Assembly: GCF_947179515.1 (NCBI RefSeq)
Contig: NC_067481.1
Location: 89,543,009-89,607,008 of the forward strand
Direction of reading: 5' to 3'
Length of the DNA: 64,000 bases
Source of the DNA: Apodemus sylvaticus
Taxonomy: Eukaryota; Chordata; Mammalia; Rodentia; Muridae
Shown: one piece after another, positions 1-10,305 of the stretch
Numbering within the stretch: the stretch's first letter is position 1
Layout: every line of letters begins with the position of its first letter
Made by a program: the position numbers and the translations under genes
The notes under the pieces: model-generated
The model's input: only the letters and a program-made list of their open reading frames with translations
Database searches by the model: none
Told to the model about the DNA's origin: nothing

Positions 1-735
1 CAGGAAGCCTCAAGGTTAATTTAAATATTGCGAGTCGGGTAATTTAATTTGGAATAAGAGAACAGTGTGGCTAAATTAAAGCCCCTGCATGCTCTAAACT
101 GGGGGGCAGGCACCCACAGAAAGCCGAGCATGCCTGGTGGTCCCTCCACTCTCTCACACCCAGCCCGAGCACCCTCCTTATAGACGATGACCTTAGAATT
201 AAATATTTTTGATTAGATTACACAACTGGCCTGAACCCTTTGGTGGGGCTTTCGGTGAATTTATTACATTTAATTATGAGAAGGGTTGGGCTTTTCCTAG
301 AAATTTCACATTGGCAAAGTTAACCCTAACCAGTGATTTTCAAAATGTCTTCCCTGGGTAGTGGGTACGCCAGGAAAGTCACACCCTCCTGCGCATTTTC
401 TCTGGGGATGACTGACCTGAAACAAGGCTCCCAAGAATTCAGACAGCATGTCAACTTGGATGTTTTAACAAAAAGAACACCGCACTCTCACTAGAGCTCC
501 CAGACCCTCTTCCAGCATGCAAGTCTGTTCCTAGGAAAATCCCCCTCAACCTGTTGAGTTACCTTTCACATCCCAGATGTCCCCCCACCGTAGTTCCCGT
601 TTCTATCCCTGGGTTCTCTATCTGTTTCACACTCTTGAGTGAAAGTCTGTCTCACCCAGCATTGGCATTAAAGTATTAGGAGATTGTACATTACTTTAAA
701 AAGCTAGTTATGGACCCGAGAAGTAGCACAGGCCT

Positions 736-935
736 GGTGCTGGAGAGATGATGGTTCAGTGATTAAGAGCACTCACTGGCTGCTTTTCCAGAAGACCCGG
801 GCTCAGTCCCCAGCCCCCCAAATGGCAGCTCCCAACGCTCTTCTTAGGAAATGTAGTACTACTCTCTTCTGGCCTTCGCAGGCACTGCACACAAATAGTA
901 CACAGATATACATGCAAGCCAAAGACCCGTACATA
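736..935 (+). mobile_element. B3/B2-type SINE
   Basis: tRNA-like head (GCTGGAGAGATG...TTAAGAGCACT) followed by the CCCTCTTCTGGCC-like body typical of B2/B3 SINEs. Diverged. Confidence 0.75.
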
Positions 936-1085
936 GCCAGGTATTGGCAGCATGTTCCTTTAATCCCAGCATTTAGGAGACAGAGACAGACAGATCTCTG
1001 AGTAGCCAGCCTGCTTTGCAGAATGAGTTCCAGGACAGCCAGAGCTATACGGAGAAACCCTATCTTGAGAGAAAAAATAATAAAC
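936..1085 (+). mobile_element. B1 SINE
   Basis: 7SL-derived B1 with recognisable TTTAATCCCAGCA and GTTCCAGGACAGCCAG blocks and an A-rich tail. Moderately diverged. Confidence 0.8.
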
Positions 1086-1098
1086 AAAATCTAGCACT

Positions 1099-1166
1099 AG
1101 GACTGGGAAGATGGCTCAGCAGTTAAGAGCACTAGCTGCTTTTTTGTTTTGTTTTGTTTTGTTTTG

Positions 1167-1197
<31 letters not shown>

Positions 1198-1345
1198 CAG
1201 AGAATTTGGGTTCAGTTCCAAACACTCACATAGAAGCTCATAACTATCTGTGACTCCAGCTCTAGGGGATATGACACCTTCACATAGACATTCATACAAG
1301 CAAAACACCTATGCTTACAAAATAAAAATAAATAAGTTTTTAAAA
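1099..1345 (+). mobile_element. B3-type SINE split by a TTTTG array
   Basis: The head (GGGAAGATGGCTCAGCAG) lies at 1101-1140 and the body resumes at about 1198 with CAGAGAATTTGGGTTCAGTT. The two halves are separated by a pure pentanucleotide array, so the expansion arose inside the SINE rather than in its A-tail. Confidence 0.75.
1141..1196. repeat. (TTTTG)n microsatellite
   Basis: About 11 nearly perfect TTTTG units inside a B3 SINE in the Tenm2 intron. Confidence 0.95.
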
Positions 1346-1558
1346 CACCCATACATATAAAATAAGATGAAATAAAACCTAAAAGAAATAACAGAACCTG
1401 ATGTAAGATATAGGTTTATATTGTCTTATGATAATGCCTATAAGTAGCCCATTGGTGCATGTGCGGGTGACTGTTGAAAATGCCTGGATCAGCAAGGCTC
1501 TAGTCTATTTTTTTCTGGTTTGAGCCTTCATCTTAGAGGTTCCATCCTCAAAATCATC

Positions 1559-1735
1559 TCATGGTGGCTTATACTTGCAATACCAATGCCTGGGAGTCTG
1601 AGACAGGAGGATTGCTGCAAGTCTGAGACCAGCATGAGTTATAAGTTATAGAAGTGAATTCCAGGCCAGCCTGGGCTACAGTAGGAAACTGTCTTTAAAA
1701 AAATAAAAACAAAAATAAACAAAACAAAAAACAAA
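1559..1735 (+). mobile_element. Diverged B1-like SINE
   Basis: Weak B1 blocks (CTGGGAGTCTGAGACAGGAGG, CCAGCCTGGGCTACAG) followed by an A-rich tail. Old copy, with an insertion near the middle. Confidence 0.6.
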
Positions 1736-2317
1736 CCTCACTTCACATTCATAAGGCAATGCTTGGGTAGCAGCCACTGCACCATCTTAGGAAAAAACAG
1801 AGTGAGGGAGGAGCGAAAGCTGCCAGTTCTCAGCTTTCTTTCGAGGAAACTCCCCCAAAATACAGCCAAGAACTACCACTTACTCTGGGTAGGTTGTTCC
1901 TGTCCCCAGAGGAAGCTAGAAAACAAAGTTCTTTGCCTGTGCATGAAGCTTTTCCCCAGAATACAGATCACTGTAGAACTGATGTGAGTCTCCATCTTCC
2001 CAAACGTTACAGGAGAGAATCCTCCGGCGCTGAGACAATGCTTGACGAGCCCCTCGGCCTTTTTACACATCACCAGAAGCTTGGTAGATATCAATACAGG
2101 GAGCCGAGGAGCTGGTCAAATGACAAAGTAGCACACTAGAGAAAACAAACCTAAGTTGAGACCAAGATGACTGACTCACTGTTCTGGATGTGGGTGTGGG
2201 TATGTGGGGAGGGTGTGTGTGTGTGTGGGTGTGTGGTGTATTCATGCGTTCACCCACGCTCAAACATCGAAATCACACAAGGATACCCTGCTTGGTCGCT
2301 CTCCACCTTATTTTCTT

Positions 2318-2512
2318 GAGACAGAGTTTGTCACTGAAGCTGGAACTGAAATGGTGTCCAGCAAGCCCCCGGTCATTTTCCTGTCCTCACCCGCACAGCA
2401 CTGAGCTAACAGGTGCACACTGGGCTTTTAACACAGATGCTGGCCATCTGACCTCAGCTCCCCATGCCTACACAGCAAGCACTCTTGCCTACTGAGCTGT
2501 CTCAGAGCCCCT
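2318..2512 (-). mobile_element. B4-type SINE
   Basis: On the plus strand it opens with a reverse-B1 start (TTGAGACAGAGTTTG) and ends with the reverse ID-like part (AGCAAGCACTCTTGCCTACT, GAGCTGTCTC). This ID-B1 fusion is typical of B4. Confidence 0.65.
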
Positions 2513-3732
2513 ACTGTGTGGCACTGGGCTTCCTCTTGTGACATTTTTGTGAGCACTAACAGAGCAATGGCTGAGCAGCCCCTGACCTGACCCCTGTCTG
2601 GGTCAGAGCTCTGCACAGGTGCATCTTGTCAGCATTACTGTCCTCATCACAACCATCTTCTCTGAGCACAGACACCATTAGGAGGGTCAGGTGAGGCAGC
2701 CGCAGACAGCTACCAACTCTTCGACTGCATGTTTATGTCTCTCCCTGCCACCCCCACCCCCACCCCCACCCCCGGCAGCCACTCCAGGGACCCTGGAGCT
2801 GCAGTAAATTATGTTGTAAGAGTCTGGGTTGAGCCAGCTTCATTTCCTTCACTTGAAGCCGAACACTCAGGGCATCTGGGGTCCCAGGAGTCCCTCTCCT
2901 TTGCCCCTAACCAGAGTATGGTCTCCCAACTCTGCCTTGTGAGACAGACTTATTCCTCTTGATCAGATCAACTTCTAGATAAATATTAAATCACGTCTGG
3001 ACGTGTTCCCCTGTTCCTTTCAAATCTGAGTAAATCACCTTTTCCCTTTGTTAGAATTCACAGCCCTGCAGAGGTCTCCTCAACAGAGTCTGGGATCCCT
3101 CACAATGGCAAGATTTTCCTCTAGATAGTTAAAATAAGAGACTTCCTACTGGAGTCGTATAGTTATATTTCTTATATTTATATATTCCCTGGTCTTTATA
3201 AACTGGGGGTTACTGAGCCCTCTGCACCCCGTTTTAGCCACCTTCACACAATAGTTCATAAGAAATCACAACAGCTGCTCTTAAAGATTATTAGATTCGG
3301 TGACTGAAGATAGCCCCCCCACAACCAAAAAAAAGAATTATAATATGGAAAAAATATAAATTGTCTTCCTCCAAGGATGGACAGGTAAGGCCCTCGAAAG
3401 CCTTGAGTCAGGGCTGGGGTACAGAGCTCTGTGCACTGCATAGGTTCACCGTGAGCCCTTTCCAGATGGAGATGGTGGCCTTTGAAACTGTGCGGTGCAC
3501 AGGCTACCTAATGACTTGGCCATATCTGACCAAAACAGCCTCCTTTCTATCCTAGCATGTCGTACAAGCCTTGCCATTCCCTATGTGCGTTCATAAACGC
3601 TGAAGCTTAAAAGGCAAATGGAATATCATGTTTCTTCCTCCTCTGCAAACCTACTCCTTGATCACCCCAGCTGGAGTCTCCCACAGCAGCCCACTAGATG
3701 CCTTTCAGACCAGGTCCCTTCTGTTTCTCCAG

Positions 3733-4029
3733 GTCCACGGAAGGAATCTCCTGTCCATCGATTATGACCGGAATATCCGTACAGAGAAGATCTACGATGA
3801 CCACCGGAAATTCACCCTGAGGATCATCTACGACCAGGTGGGCCGCCCCTTCCTGTGGCTTCCGAGCAGTGGGTTGGCAGCCGTCAACGTCTCCTACTTC
3901 TTCAACGGGCGCTTGGCCGGCCTCCAGCGTGGGGCCATGAGCGAGAGGACAGACATTGACAAGCAAGGCCGGATTGTGTCCCGCATGTTCGCCGACGGGA
4001 AAGTCTGGAGCTATTCCTATCTTGACAAG
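3733..4029 (+). CDS. Tenm2: Teneurin-2 internal coding exon (YD-repeat region)
   Basis: A 297-nt exon encoding 99 residues in phase 0, starting VHGRNLLSIDYDRN and ending WSYSYLDK. It is bounded by CTCCAG (3727-3732) and GTGGGT (4030). The sequence matches teneurin-2 as I know it, near residues 1840-1940 of a ~2,770-residue protein. Teneurins are type II transmembrane adhesion proteins of neurons; their large extracellular part binds latrophilins and other teneurins across synapses. This exon contributes Tyr-Asp repeats (IDYDRN, IYDDHRK, IIYDQVG) of the beta-barrel shell and one N-glycosylation sequon (NVS). The open frame continues on both sides into intron sequence, so the limits come from splice sites and from the join to the next exon (LDK-SMVLL), not from stops. 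The only doubt is the exact acceptor. Confidence 0.97.
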
Positions 4030-4683
4030 GTGGGTGACCATGGCCCATCAGCAGGGCTTCTGCTCCTCTTCCCACGGCCACCCTGTCATTGCTCCACCTC
4101 TGCCATCCTGAGATATCTAGCCATAATGCATCTTAATATTCTTAATAATGCCACATGGCTCCCTCCATGTTCCCCCAGCACGCAGTGCTATTGCCACTAA
4201 AAGAAAAAAAGAGGTTGCTAGACGGCCAGTAATGGCATTGTTTTATATAATTAAGAAAACAGAAAGGGAAACGGAGAAGGTGGCGATGTTGAATCGAACT
4301 GAACCATCTTCTGACAGCAAGACAAAGTGTTACATATGAATTAGGAAGTCGACAAGTCACTTCTTCCCTAAGTTAAGCTACAAGGGGAAGGAAATCTGCT
4401 GGAAACTCTAGTATACACAGCTATACCTTCTTACTTTGCCCAAAGCAGCCAGTAGATTCTCTCTGCATAGTCCCGGGTCTGACAGTACCGACTTGGGGAT
4501 CCTTGATGGACAAAGGTCTATTGGAAAAAGAGAACGAAGAGGCCCCTTAAAAGCACTTGCTGAGACCTTAAAAGGCTGCCCTGGTCATCTAGTCACTGGG
4601 AAGGTCCTTTTTATCTGGTTTGCCCTTTGTGCAGGCTGGAGTCTTCCTTTCTCACCAAAACGTTACATAGATAACTCGCAGGA

Positions 4684-4885
4684 CCTGGGGAGATGACTCA
4701 GTGGGTAAAATTCTTGTCTCTTCCATGTAAATGCCAGAATCAGGCTTGGTGGTGCACACTTGTAATCTCAGTGCTAGGAGAGTGAGGATAGAGACAGGAC
4801 ACCCTTGGAAGCTTGCTGGCCAGCCAGCTTAGACAAAACAATAGAATTAGGTTCAGTGAGAGATCCTGTCTCAAAAAGTAAAGTG
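4684..4885 (+). mobile_element. B4-type SINE
   Basis: ID-like head (GGGGAGATGACTCAGTGGGT) fused to a B1-like body (GGCTTGGTGGTGCACACTTG) and ending with CCTGTCTCAAAAAG. Confidence 0.65.
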
Positions 4886-4892
4886 GTAGGTA

Positions 4893-5023
4893 CCACATAT
4901 GGTAGCGCATGCCTTTAGTCCAAGCCCCTGCAATGCAGACACAGATCTCTGTGAGTTTGAGGCCAGCCAGGTCTACATAGCAAGTTCCAGGCTAGCTAGG
5001 TCTGCATAATGAGACTCTTTCTC

Positions 5024-5025
<2 letters not shown>
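4893..5025 (+). mobile_element. B1 SINE
   Basis: B1 blocks GCGCATGCCTTTAGTCC and GAGGCCAGCCAGGTCTACAT. The tail runs directly into the GATA array. Confidence 0.75.
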
Positions 5026-5073
<48 letters not shown>

Positions 5074-5090
5074 GACAGACAGACAGACAT
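5026..5090. repeat. (GATA)n-(GACA)n microsatellite
   Basis: About 11 GATA units followed by about 4 GACA units, seeded at the 3' tail of a B1 SINE. Confidence 0.95.
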
Positions 5091-5646
5091 ATAGTAGGGA
5101 ACAATTAAAGAACACAGCCAACATCAACCTCTGGCCTCCACAGACATGCACAGATAAAATGCCTACACACACATGCACATATGTAGGCACACATGCACAA
5201 TCATGCATACATATAACTCACATACAGAGCAGTTAGGCTGCAGAAAGAGCCCTCACTTAACGCTGTTCTTGCGCTGACATAGTGCCCTGGAATGACTGTC
5301 AGGGAGTCAGGAGTCTTCCAGCTGCCTCTTGCTGGGGCTGTTCCTCTGTGAAGAGTCAGATTCTAGGGCATTTCATCTTGTATCAGTCTCTCAAAGGAAG
5401 AAGTGCTTTCAGATTTTACCAAAGTCAATAAAAACATCATGCATACCTCTCTCCAGTGTGGCCTGTGGCAAGTCAGGGCTAAACAGAGTTGTTGTTGAAC
5501 CTGGGGACAAACCCCAGCTTTCTGCCAGTCCTCCATGTCCTCCACACTCACTCCAGGCAAAGCTATATCATCTTTGGGCTGGGGACACAGATGTAGGCTC
5601 TCAGACCCTGCCTAGGTCCACTGAGTCGGTATGCCTTTTTGGGGGG

Positions 5647-5679
<33 letters not shown>

Positions 5680-5680
5680 G
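5647..5680. repeat. (TTG)n microsatellite
   Basis: About 11 TTG units lying at the tail end of a minus-strand B1. Confidence 0.9.
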
Positions 5681-5815
5681 GTTTTTTCGATTTCTCTGTG
5701 TAGCCCTGACTGTCCTGGAACTCACTTTGTAGACCAGGCTGGCCTTCAAGTCAGAAATCCACCTGCCTCTGCCTCCCAAGTGCTGGGATTAAAGGCGTGC
5801 ACCACCGCCTCGTGG
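5681..5815 (-). mobile_element. B1 SINE
   Basis: Nearly consensus reverse B1: TCTCTGTGTAGCCCTGACTG, TCCCAAGTGCTGGGATTAAA, GGCGTGCACCACCGC. A young copy. Confidence 0.9.
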
Positions 5816-5931
5816 TATGTCTTTTCACAAGATCCCCATTAAAGGTAAGGTCTGCCCTGAACTACCGCCATGAACCATTGGTACCATATGAGCCATATGA
5901 GTCTTTGGTCAAAGTTCCTCACACAGTCAAG

Positions 5932-6066
5932 TATGGTGTTTATACCTTAAATCCTGGTGCTTGGGAGGCAAATGGATGCAGGTGGATCTCTGTGGATTTC
6001 AGGCCAGCCTGGTCTACACTGTGTTTTCCAAGCCAGACAGGGCTATATGGTATAACTGTCTCATAT
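5932..6066 (+). mobile_element. B1 SINE
   Basis: B1 body (GCTTGGGAGGCAAATGGATG, TTTCAGGCCAGCCTGGTCTA) whose tail has expanded into a GAAA array. Confidence 0.8.
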
Positions 6067-6068
6067 GA

Positions 6069-6152
<84 letters not shown>

Positions 6153-6291
6153 GAGGGGGAGGGAGAGAGAGAATGAAAGAAACAAAGAAAGAAAGAAACA
6201 AAGAGAAACAAAGAAAGAAAAAGGGGAAAGAGGAGGGAGGGGAGGGGAGGGAAGAGAGGGGAAGGGAATTAAAAAAAGAAAGGGGAGAAAA
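6067..6291. repeat. (GAAA)n and purine tract
   Basis: About 21 pure GAAA units (6067-6152) followed by mixed GA-rich sequence. The all-purine strand ends about 95 nt before the acceptor of the next Tenm2 exon. Open frames across it are artefacts of the 4-nt period. Confidence 0.95.
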
Positions 6292-6388
6292 GTTCTCCAC
6301 CTTCCATGGTTTCTGAAATGCGGTTAACTCTATCACTTGGGTGCTTGGTCAAAAAAAGCCAACTCATCTGTTCCCATTTCCTTCCCAG

Positions 6389-8003
6389 TCCATGGTCCTC
6401 CTGCTACAGAGCCAGCGTCAGTACATATTTGAATATGACTCCTCTGAACGCCTCCATGCAGTCACTATGCCCAGTGTCGCCCGGCACAGCATGTCCACGC
6501 ACACCTCCATTGGCTACATCCGAAACATTTACAACCCACCTGAAAGCAATGCATCAGTCATCTTTGACTACAGTGACGACGGCCGCATCCTAAAGACATC
6601 TTTCTTGGGCACTGGGCGCCAGGTGTTCTACAAGTATGGAAAACTCTCCAAGTTATCGGAGATAGTCTACGACAGCACTGCCGTCACCTTTGGGTACGAT
6701 GAGACCACCGGCGTCCTGAAGATGGTCAGTCTCCAAAGCGGGGGTTTCTCCTGTACCATCAGGTACCGAAAGGTTGGGCCCCTTGTGGACAAGCAGATTT
6801 ACAGGTTTTCTGAGGAAGGCATGATCAACGCCAGGTTTGATTACACCTATCATGACAACAGCTTCCGCATCGCCAGCATCAAACCTGTCATAAGCGAGAC
6901 CCCCCTTCCCGTTGACCTCTACCGCTATGATGAGATTTCCGGCAAGGTGGAACACTTCGGCAAGTTTGGGGTTATCTACTACGACATCAACCAGATCATC
7001 ACCACTGCTGTCATGACACTCAGCAAGCACTTTGACACCCATGGGCGCATCAAGGAAGTGCAATATGAGATGTTCCGGTCCCTCATGTACTGGATGACTG
7101 TGCAATATGACAGTATGGGCAGGGTCATCAAGAGGGAACTGAAACTGGGGCCCTATGCCAATACCACAAAGTACACCTATGACTATGACGGGGACGGCCA
7201 GCTCCAGAGCGTGGCTGTCAATGACCGGCCTACCTGGCGCTATAGCTATGACCTCAATGGGAACCTGCACCTGCTAAACCCAGGGAACAGTGCTCGCCTC
7301 ATGCCCTTACGCTACGACCTCCGTGACCGGATAACCAGGCTGGGGGACGTGCAGTACAAAATCGATGATGATGGCTATTTGTGCCAGAGAGGGTCGGACA
7401 TCTTTGAGTACAACTCCAAGGGCCTTCTAACGAGGGCGTACAACAAGGCCAGCGGGTGGAGCGTCCAGTACCGCTATGATGGCGTGGGCCGCCGGGCTTC
7501 CTACAAGACCAACCTGGGCCACCACCTACAGTACTTCTATTCTGACCTCCACAACCCCACACGGATCACCCATGTTTACAACCACTCCAACTCTGAGATC
7601 ACCTCGCTCTACTATGACCTGCAGGGCCACCTCTTTGCCATGGAAAGCAGCAGTGGGGAAGAGTACTATGTTGCCTCAGACAACACCGGGACTCCTCTGG
7701 CTGTTTTCAGTATCAACGGCCTCATGATTAAGCTACTGCAGTACACAGCCTATGGGGAGATCTACTACGACTCCAATCCAGACTTCCAGATGGTCATCGG
7801 CTTCCACGGAGGCCTCTATGACCCCCTCACCAAGCTCGTCCACTTCACTCAGCGTGATTATGATGTGCTGGCAGGACGGTGGACGTCCCCTGACTACACC
7901 ATGTGGAGGAACGTGGGCAAGGAGCCAGCCCCCTTCAACCTGTACATGTTTAAAAACAACAATCCACTCAGCAATGAGCTAGATTTAAAGAACTACGTGA
8001 CAG
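6389..8003 (+). CDS. Tenm2: Teneurin-2 large coding exon (YD repeats and RHS core)
   Basis: A 1,615-nt exon (538 codons plus one base) from SMVLLLQSQRQYIFEYD to LDLKNYVT, with acceptor CCCAG at 6384-6388 and donor G|GTGAGA at 8003/8004. It encodes most of the C-terminal half of the YD shell, with many G-x-x-x-x-Y-x-Y/D units (YDYDGDGQL, YRYDGVGRR, YYDLQGHLFA). It then encodes the RHS-associated core (YDPLTKLVHFTQRDYD, GRWTSPDYTMWRN, NLYMFKNNNPLSNELD), which plugs the barrel as in bacterial RHS/Tc toxin shells. Sequons: NAS, NTT, NHS. A single huge exon here is usual for vertebrate teneurins. The frame stays open into the intron to 8068, which would add about 21 unrelated residues if the intron were retained. 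One codon (7733-7735) gives Leu in IKLLQY where I recall Gln. Confidence 0.98.
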
Positions 8004-8735
8004 GTGAGATTTTGCTGCCCTGTAGGGCAGTAACTTCCCATGAGGTAGCTGTCCTGAAAGACCGCTGAGCGTCTGGGTAAGGGTCTTCCACTTCACAGTA
8101 GAACTCTAGTGCTAACAACCCAGGGCACTGAAGGATCATGTCCAGAAAAGTAGGGGCACAGTGAAGCAGGTATTCTGGGACATTTCCTGACCACTTCACA
8201 TCTGGTCCATTGAGATGACTTTGCTGAGAGCCCTTCCTACCCCAGCAGGAGTCAGCTGACAGAGAGGCCTATATCAGAACTGTATAGCTCAGAGTCTCTC
8301 CATTAATAAACCAAAAGGCTTACGGCTAGCGGCCCCACCCCTCTCGTGGAGGATAGTGTGAAGCAAATGACCTTCATTCTAGGTAAAGACCTGGCCTGAC
8401 TTCTCCCTATGGAGTTAATGTTATCATTAATAGAAAAGCAATGAGTGAGTTGGCAGGTACCTGGTGCCTAAGCCCTGGTCCTGACCGCTAGGGGTTTCCC
8501 TGGTGAAATATGTTACAGAGATCTAGCAGCGGGACAGATAGAAGGACGTCACTGCATGCGCATGTGTGGAATGGTGACTGCTATGGGGAGGAATAAAGAT
8601 AGGATGAGGGTTAGCTGCTCAATTGTATATTCAAAAAGCTTTCATAGTGTTTCAAGTCTCAAGCACAGTGTGAGATTCTTAGGATACAATGCTGGATCCA
8701 CCAAACACTTTTCTCTCAAGTAAGTGTATAGAATG

Positions 8736-8741
8736 TGTGTT

Positions 8742-8809
<68 letters not shown>

Positions 8810-8810
8810 A
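8736..8810. repeat. (TG)n(GA)n dinucleotide tract
   Basis: A GTGT run flows into about 14 GA units. It leads into the TG-rich minisatellite that follows. Confidence 0.9.
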
Positions 8811-9263
8811 TGTGTCTGTGTATGTCTATGTATGCATGTGCATATGTGCTTGTGTCTGTATGAATGTGTATGTGTGTGTGTGCATGTAAGAGAGAGCATG
8901 TGTGTCTGTGTATGTATGTGCACATGTGTTTGTGTCTGTATGAATGTGTATGTATGTGGGTATGTGTGTGTGCATGTGAGAGAGAGAGATCATGTATGTC
9001 TGTGTATGTGTATGTATGTGCACATGTGTTTGTGTCTGTATGAATGTGTATGTGTGTGTGAGAGAGAGAGCATGTGTGTCTGTGTATGTCTGTGTATGCA
9101 TGTGCACATGTGTTTGTGTCTGTATGAATGTGTATGTGTGTGTGGTGTGTGTGTATGAGAGAGAGAGAGCATGTGTGTCTGTGTGTGTCTGTGTATGCAT
9201 GTGCACATGTGTTTGTGTCTGTATGAGTGTGTGTGGGGTGTGTGTGTGTATGTGTGTGTGTTG
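8798..9263. repeat. TG-rich minisatellite, about five units of 80-105 bp
   Basis: The order GAGAGAG-CATGTGTGTCTGTGTATG - GCACATGTGTTTGTGTCTG - TATGAATGTGTATG recurs five times, starting near 8798, 8889, 8979, 9061 and 9158. Units differ by small TG/GA length changes. Long Cys/Val/His-rich open frames here are period artefacts. Confidence 0.85.
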
Positions 9264-9608
9264 ATTCTTATTTGGAAGGTATGGTACAGTGCAGAAGGGC
9301 CTGTGTCAAACTGAACCTGAGGACAGAAAGCGGCCTGCTCTAACTCTAACTCAAGGTTGAAAAAAGACTGTGAACAAAAGTCAGGACGCGAGAAGTCCAC
9401 AAGAAGTTTGCAGATCCAAGGATAAGGAGGCTCAGCTGGGGAGGTGATCTACGTCACAGAGTGAGCAAGGAATTGGTGAACACAAGTTCCCTGCCCTCCC
9501 TTCTACCCATCCATCCCTCCGTTCATCCGCCCGTCCAGAAAAGATGCTGCATATATTTTAAGTATAGTAGACATAAGACAGTTAGGAATGAGGCAAAGTG
9601 CTTGTCCT

Positions 9609-9709
9609 CAAAAAAAAAAAAAAGAAAGAGGGGGAAAGGGAGGAAGGAGGAAGGAAGGAAGGAAGGAAGGAAGGAAGGAAGGAAGGAAGGAAGGAAGGAA
9701 GGAAGGAAT
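9609..9709. repeat. A-run and (GGAA)n microsatellite
   Basis: A 14-A run, a short GA-rich spacer and about 15 GGAA units. Confidence 0.92.
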
Positions 9710-10231
9710 CAGGATGTGTGGATGGATACAGTCAAGTCAGGTCCAATAGGGGTCAATGTCCAGGAAAGGGTGATATCATCTGGCCATGCATTCTATAGAA
9801 TAATAAAGGAAACCCAAGACCAGGGCTCCCCAAGTTCCAAGAGACCTACGCTTCTTAGTGATGACCATAGAGGCACCCACTCTCAACTGATCATTTGTTC
9901 ATCCTCTGAAATGGGAAAAGAGGCCACAGCTGTGTGGAGCAACAGGGCTGCCTTGGTGTGCCATAGGACAGTTATTGACTTCCGGGGTCAACTGCGTTCG
10001 AGCCATAAATACGTCATTGACACTCTCACACCTTTAGGAACTGAAAAGCGTCTGCATCCAAGCAAAGCAGCTGGACCCTTTTATACCCAAGAGCAGTGGC
10101 TGAGCCGGTCCCTCCTGATGTCTCACCAGGAGCCTCTGCCTGCTCTGATGCCAGCCGAGCCTTCCACTTGTCCCCATTGCTTAGCAGAACTTTGTCCTCA
10201 ACTCGCTGCCATTTCTAATTAAAGTACCTCT

Positions 10232-10305
10232 AAGGGAGACACACACACTCCATACATGAGCACATGTGCACACATGTGCACACATGCACACACGCACATA
10301 CGCGT
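10232..10305. repeat. CA/GTGCACA-rich tract
   Basis: Short imperfect alternating purine-pyrimidine repeats (CACATGTGCACACATG). Low complexity, able to form small hairpins. Confidence 0.7.

Larger units (their letters stand above)
1..3732 (+). other. Tenm2: Tenm2 intron (3' part)
   Basis: Non-coding sequence upstream of the first visible Tenm2 exon, ending in a pyrimidine-rich tract and AG at 3731-3732. The first ~300 bases are unique, AT-rich and dense in TAAT/ATTA cores. SINEs fill about 736-1735 and 2318-2512. I see nothing recognisable at 300-735, 1736-2317 or 2513-3732 beyond a short C-rich run near 2750. Confidence 0.8.
4030..6388 (+). other. Tenm2: Tenm2 intron
   Basis: 2,359-nt intron with a GTGGGT donor and a TTCCTTCCCAG acceptor. 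It holds a B4, three B1 copies and GATA, TTG and GAAA microsatellites. The stretches 4090-4680 and 5100-5640 look unique, without a recognisable element. Confidence 0.9.

Noticed and set aside
5940..6336. Lys/Arg/Glu and Phe/Leu/Ser repeat frames over the GAAA tract
   Set aside because: Microsatellite artefact, spanning a B1 tail and intron sequence.
6653..7270. 205-codon antisense frame in the large Tenm2 exon
   Set aside because: Antisense shadow of a highly constrained coding exon; no signature of its own.
8004..8068. Continuation of the large Tenm2 exon frame by about 21 codons
   Set aside because: A good donor at 8003/8004 and the join to DVKSW in the next exon fit normal splicing; read-through would only matter with intron retention.
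8798..9263. Regularly spaced repeats reminiscent of a CRISPR array
   Set aside because: Units are tandem with no unique spacers, in a vertebrate intron.
8642..9400. Cys/Val and His/Thr-rich frames of up to 144 codons
   Set aside because: Products of TG/GA repeats; no start context or homology.
9461..10222. 253-codon frame in the Tenm2 intron
   Set aside because: Crosses an A-run and a GGAA array and otherwise unique intron sequence. Codon pattern and composition do not resemble a gene and no domain is seen.
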